Shown here: piece after piece, positions 58,501 through 64,000 of the stretch
How the letters are laid out: every line of letters starts with the position of its first letter
Numbering within the stretch: position 1 is the stretch's first letter
From: Aptenodytes patagonicus
Lineage: Eukaryota; Chordata; Aves; Sphenisciformes; Spheniscidae
Direction of reading: 5' to 3'
DNA length: 64,000 nucleotides
Assembly: GCF_965638725.1 (NCBI RefSeq)
Contig: NC_134949.1
Coordinates: 121,829,794 to 121,893,793, forward strand
Made by a program: the position numbers and the translations under genes
Notes under the pieces: generated by a model
Database searches by the model: none
What the model was told of the DNA's origin: nothing
What the model saw: the letters and a program-made list of their open reading frames with translations, nothing else

Positions 58501-61500
58501 GGTTATTCTTTCTTTTTATGTTTGACTTGTATTTATTTCCCCATTTAGAAAACTGTGGTCATTTTTTATGGATCACTTCACAGAACAGAAGCAGTGAAAT
58601 CAGTACAGTATTTATCCCTCCCTTTTCATAAGAGAGGTTGGCAGCTGTGGCTGCAAGTAGAATCTCTTCATTTGGTTATTGCAGGTCAGTTGCTATTGTG
58701 GTCTTGTTAGTACTCTTGCCCTTACAGGATACAGAGCTGCAGGTTCTTGTTCTCATGTTTCTCAGTCCAGCTTTTAACTATGAAAAAAAAATTTTGTTGG
58801 TGGTTTTTGGGTTTTTTTTTAAGAAATTTCTTCACTGTGCAATAACATTTTATGAATCGGTATGTGAATTGGTGTTTTCTAGGGAGAAAAATGTTCTGAA
58901 ACAAGACTCCAGCAGCAGTTCTAAATCAAACTCTGTGAGGAGGACTCAGTGTCAGTAAGCAAAATTAGTTTCTCCTTTTAATAACAGGAGATATTGGAGG
59001 TAATGTTGATACACACAATACTTGAAGATCTGCATGCTCTATTCTTCTCTAGCAGTTTGGTGGCAACAAAGAACATATTTATTAATTGCATTGGTTATTG
59101 AAAGTGGAGGTTTGCTCTGAGGTATGCAGTCCTCTATGTGATTAATTTTTAAAAGTGGAATCCAAGCATTTATGCCCAAATTTGAAACTGAAAGCTGAAG
59201 GTTTGGAAGAAGAGAGAGAGATTTAATCCACAGTTCTTTCCTTAAATCTTCATGCATATTGGTTTGATCCTACAGCTAGAGAATTTTCCTCCCCTCATGC
59301 CTGCTGTTCAAAACACATCTAAAATACCTTTTCACCAAAATACTTATTCATGTCCACAGTTTCATTCCTGCTTGACAAAGCCTTGTCCTCACGTTGTTTT
59401 TCTCAGTAATCACTCGCAGCTTTCACATTTCAGATCAGGTCCTAATCCAGGAGACTGAAGACTGCTGTGAATTTTGCTAATTCTCCAGTCTCTGGGAGCC
59501 AAAATCCTAAATACTCTGGGCTCCCAGGAGACTGTCAGAAGTGAAGAGGGACACATTTTTCAAGAAACCACGGCCACATGACAGTCGTTTCCTCACAGCT
59601 CCTCTATGTTCAAGGACTGGTTCCCAAAACAGGGAAAATAAGGAGCTGGCCAAAGCAGCAAACTTTATTTATACTTAACTTACATACTATACTTATACTT
59701 AACTTCTATACCTATACTGGTGCTATAGAAAGCCAAAGCCCAACTGCCTGCTACCACTGCTGCTGAGGGAGAGTTGGTTTTGCTGGGGACGGTGGCATTT
59801 GCTCAGGAGCGTGTACCTTCCCAACAGCAGGAGTCACTGCTCCCTCGTCTCATCCCCCTGCCCTCCTTGCTGGCAATGGGAAAAGTGCTCGGCTCTCCCC
59901 TTGGCTCTCTGTCCTAGCCCTGCTCCTTCTCCCACCTTTTCCCCATCTGCTGCAAAAGTGAACTGACCTCTTATCCATCTGGGAACAAATTCCTTCTCTC
60001 TGGCAACACTGAGGAACACCCATTCACCTTTTTTTATACCCCTTTCTTCCTCTTCTTCTTTTCTCCATGCTACTTAGAGCTTAGGCTTTCTGCTTGAACT
60101 GGCCTCCTTTGCTTACTTCATCAGTCAATCTCCCTTTCTTTACCTTAGTCTCAGCCAGGTTTTCTGGGCAGCTTTCAAGAAACGTGGCTGTAACCGAAGA
60201 TCAAAAATGAAGTAACTGTGTGATTGCATAATTGGGCTGAAGAATGACTTTCTGGATGTGAACAGAAAAAGCAGCTGCTGCTTAGGTAGAGCCTTTTAAT
60301 CTTTGTCCACTGGTGTCAACTTTTCTTTTTCCAGAACAGTTCAGACAGAACTAGGCATTGCTTTAACTCCATGGACTTGATCTTCTGACCCAACAATAGA
60401 AAACAAATGGATCTAATGAAAAAGCAAACCAGTTCACCCAAGAAATATAATCTGATCCTGTGCCCTTTCTGCATTAAAAGTTTCCATTAAGTTCTGTGGC
60501 ATTCACCCATCCCAGATTCCCCCAGGCAAAAGGAAAGCAAACAAATGCTTCAAGCAAATGCTTTGTTTGTAATAACATGGCAGGATCAATCATGACCGAC
60601 CACAATGATGCAGAGGTTTTTTTGTTGGTTTTGTGTTGGTCAGATAAAATCCCATATAAATTTTCTTGAGTCGTTTCTGTTGACTCACCGTGGCAAGTGG
60701 AGCTTGTCCTTCCACCAGGATATTTAAAGAGGTGCTAAAAGGAGTGATGTCGATGCATCTTCTTGATACTGCCTTGTAGAAGTCAAATGAAAATTTTGGT
60801 TGGTTTGTTTAAAGAAAAACATTCCATTTTAGAAACATGTTTTGGTAATATGGGAGTTAAACCTCAAAGTCTGGTTTAAAGTTTCTCAAAGTGGAGCAGG
60901 TTTGGATCTGGGGTTTGTTCTGTGGAACAAAGAGGTGTGTGTCAGAAGTGAGATTTTAGTTTAGATCATGGTGCTGAGATCCAAGGTTTTGTTTCAGGCC
61001 TCTCTCTGCAGTTCTCGCTGCTTTCCTGAGGAAGTGTAGCTTATGAAATACCATTTTAGATGTGGATTTTGCCTAATACTTTTTGTTAAATCCACTCATC
61101 AGGTTTAATCATTCTTGTTAGAGAAGTAAAAGCTTTGGTCTTACTAAGTTTCTACACATTTTGTGAGCGTAAGCAGCTAGGCCTTACTAGCATCCCCAAG
61201 AAAGGATGCTGCTCCAAAAGCTCTCCTGAAGTGAGTTAAAGCGTAGTGTGATGCTCCTGCCCCTACAACACGTTGGGAAATTCAGGCATGAGACACAAAC
61301 CTATAGGAAACCTGACTTCCTGAGCTCCAGTGCTCAGAGACCAACGTGTTTGAGTCTGTCTTTCAGATTCTTACACCTTTGGGGCAGGAACTCTCTTTGT
61401 TCCCACTGTGCAGATTGCTGGCATCTGATACATCATATGTTATTTTTATTCAAAATAAAGAGCAGGGATTAGCTCCCCCCTGCCTTCCTATTCCATCTGC

Positions 61501-64000
61501 TGCCAATACCCTTCTTAGTAAGACAGAGCTTCCAGACAGTCTCAGCTTTATTAGAGAAAGGGGTTACAGACCTGTTCCAAATAAATACTCAGAGTTCGAT
61601 GGAAGTGTCCCCAGACAGAGAAAGCACTGTCTGACCAGTCACCAGTTACCAGAATTCTGTCATCTGCCAACCATAATCTACAATTAAAATTGAAATATTT
61701 TGATATATTACCAAACACAGAGAAAATAGTGTCTTAAAAGGGAGCCGAAGAGCAGAAGGAGGCATGGTTGCGCCTTATTTGTTCAGCATTGGTGAGTCAT
61801 TTCATCTGAATTTCTATGCATTTTAAGAGTTTTGTTTCAAAGGTCTATTGTGTGGCTTCTGGCAACAAATTAAATACCAGTGATGTTTGGCTCTTAATTT
61901 AGAATTAATTTTAAAACATCACTCATAATATAAGACCTGATTGAAAGCCTGTGGTCACTGGAAGAATTCCCAAGGATTTCACTGAGCTTTGGATGAGGGT
62001 CTCAACCCACAAATATCTGTTTATTTTTCTTCATTGTATTTATTCTTGGTTGGGAAGACAAGCATTAATTTTTCAGAATAATTTTGCAATTTTGGACTTT
62101 TCATTTCTTCAGGCTATAACTGAGTTGGGGACAATGAAATGTTGTAAAGAAAATCATCAAGCTATGAGGGTAAGGTGGGGTTTTTTTTTTGCTTTTCTGG
62201 CTTGGACTCGCTGTACTATAAGCCATCATAACACTGCAGATCTGTGAGTTGCCAGAGGATGGACTTAATGATTCAATAGGCAAATTCCCTGATCTCTAAT
62301 TCATCTGATTTTTTGAGTGTCAAATATAAATGGGAATACAAAAAATGCAAAGTTTGAGTGACAGTTCTGTTTGCAAAATGAAACCTGTATTTTGTTTTCT
62401 GAGGAGCTGGCAATGAACAGCATCCCCCCCCCTCAAGTTTGCATGGAAGTTCAAGTTCATAAATCCAAGTTTTCAAAAAAATATTTTCCTCTAGTCCCTG
62501 AGGTTCTCCTGCTTGCGGTCTTTGGGAAGATTATAACGTGGCTGTCTCTTGGGCATAATGATTCACTCATTCTATCTCCAGAAGCAGTTGCTGCCCACTG
62601 AGCTTTTCTCTTGTTACTTCTTGCGAATGGCACTGGAAGAGGCTACTCTGTCTCCAATCAAAAGAAGGATTTTTTGGCAAGGGCAGAAAAGAGCCTCACA
62701 GTCTCCCTTAACAATGTTGTACCTCTTGTCAGCATCTTAGGCTAGGAGGGAGAAAATCTTCCTTTTCTACTGTAATAGTTCTGTATTAAGTCCCAGGACA
62801 AGTGTTTGCCCCTATGGCTTCATGGAATAGCTGAGAGAAGTCTAACTGACGGTAGCATGGGGTTTACTACAGACCAAAATCTTTGGAGATCAGTAATAGT
62901 TTGCCTCTTCATAACACAAGAAGGGAAGAAGGAAATAAAAAGAGAAAGTGAGTGAGAAAAAGGAAGTGCATAGGGATCTCTCAGATTTCCTCAGAAAGCC
63001 ATTGGGATACAACAAAAATAAGCATCACTCCTATGAGACAACACAGGGGAATATGAAACTGTAGATCTGAAGGAAACAGAGAACAGCTGTGGCAGGATAT
63101 GAGAGAGAGAATGGGCATCTGGTCTGTGAGTTCAGGATTCATGGATTTTCCCACTCTGCAAAAATTTAGTACACATAACTGCAAGTCTGAGCTGAGTGGC
63201 ATGGATATGAAGAGGTTATGTGGTTCCTGGAGAAACAATGCCCATTTGGCATAACCAAAAAGTTACAGGAGATCTATACTTTCTTTGTGATGTCTTGGTT
63301 TTGTTTTTCTCAAAAGAGCTCATGCTTGGCTTCTTGCGTGTGCTGCTACTCACTGAATAAACTCTGTTCACATCCTAGAGTTTGAATGCGTTTTTACGCT
63401 GAATTATCTGCTGGTTACCTGGGTCCTTTCTCCAGCTTAAGTGGAACCAAGCTCTTGCTTAATTTGACCCTCAGATTTAGCAGGCAGTGAGAGTTAGGTT
63501 CAATAAGATGGTTATGATCCATGAGGTATGACTATGAGGCAAAAAATTAAGACAATTTCCTTAGGAAAGCGCACGTGTTGATAAAGCAGTTCATGGAAAA
63601 CCTGACAGACGTCTTCATCACTGATGCCTTCTTTGATTGCCATACTATCCCAAAAACATGTTCACTTTTAACTTAAGCATTTTTTTATTGAAGGCTTAAT
63701 CCTTCATCTGTCATTAAGGCCAGTGAAAACAAATTGCTCCATTAGCAGCAGGCTGATTAGCACTCCAGTATAAGTATGCTGTCTCTTCAGCAGCCAGTTG
63801 ACTTTTAGCATTGGTCAGTTAGATTGAGTTGGAAGTCACAGTTCTTACTTTGGCCTGTCAGCTCAGGCTTCAATTTTCATGAAACTTGTAGGAACTTTAT
63901 TTCTCTGAGCCCTGTACCCCTCAAGTTTGAAACTGGCCATTGAGCTTAAAAGTTGTTGAGTAAGGGAATGGCAGGTGGACAGAGATCACGATCTCATAAG
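55582..64000 (+). other. EVA1C: EVA1C intron 1, incomplete
   Basis: More than 8.4 kb without a second exon: no stretch resembling the first lectin domain (YACDGDYLNL, LQCPRH) was found in plus-strand frames. It contains the tail of the CpG island, a 24-base-period two-copy repeat at about 59669-59705 and short T runs. No known mobile element recognised. Confidence 0.7.

Overview
This window is bird nuclear DNA. The evidence is an intron-rich gene on the minus strand that reads as URB1, several CR1-type LINEs with the typical 3' end (a GGTTGGA...GATGACC...CCTTCCAACC stretch followed by ATTCTATGA units), and the neighbouring first exon of EVA1C. The order URB1 (minus) then EVA1C (plus) matches human 21q22.11. 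The species cannot be told from the sequence.

Region by region: positions 1-45178 (minus strand) hold the 5' three-quarters of URB1. I could chain 30 coding exons, all joined in matching phase, from the ATG at 45178 to the donor of exon 30 at 1755. Together they encode about 1,679 residues of a protein of roughly 2,270; the last exons lie to the left of the window. A CpG island (about 44640-45720) covers exon 1 and the promoter. Introns carry four 5'-truncated CR1 copies (about 9486-9551, 23431-24831, 27461-28243, 37797-37987), three long poly-G runs, a TG-rich microsatellite and little else that I recognise. Positions 45.7-54.9 kb are intergenic, with no supported gene. A second CpG island (about 54950-56060) contains EVA1C exon 1 (CDS 55455-55581), which encodes the signal peptide; the rest of the window (55582-64000) is EVA1C intron 1, with no further exon seen.

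The two genes are divergent, with about 10.3 kb between their start codons, and do not work together. URB1 is a nucleolar factor for 60S ribosomal subunit assembly and pre-rRNA 3' processing. EVA1C is a secretory-pathway or cell-surface protein with SUEL-type lectin domains (encoded outside this window), related to the C. elegans SLIT/heparin receptor EVA-1.

I found no convincing new biological system. The best leads are small: competing splice donors at exons 4 and 7 of URB1 that would each add an early stop, a GGGCC pentanucleotide repeat beside the exon 1 donor, a start-stop uORF ahead of EVA1C, and two unexplained intergenic stretches (47.2-47.9 kb and 48.2-48.8 kb). All protein comparisons are from memory of the human proteins, without a database search.
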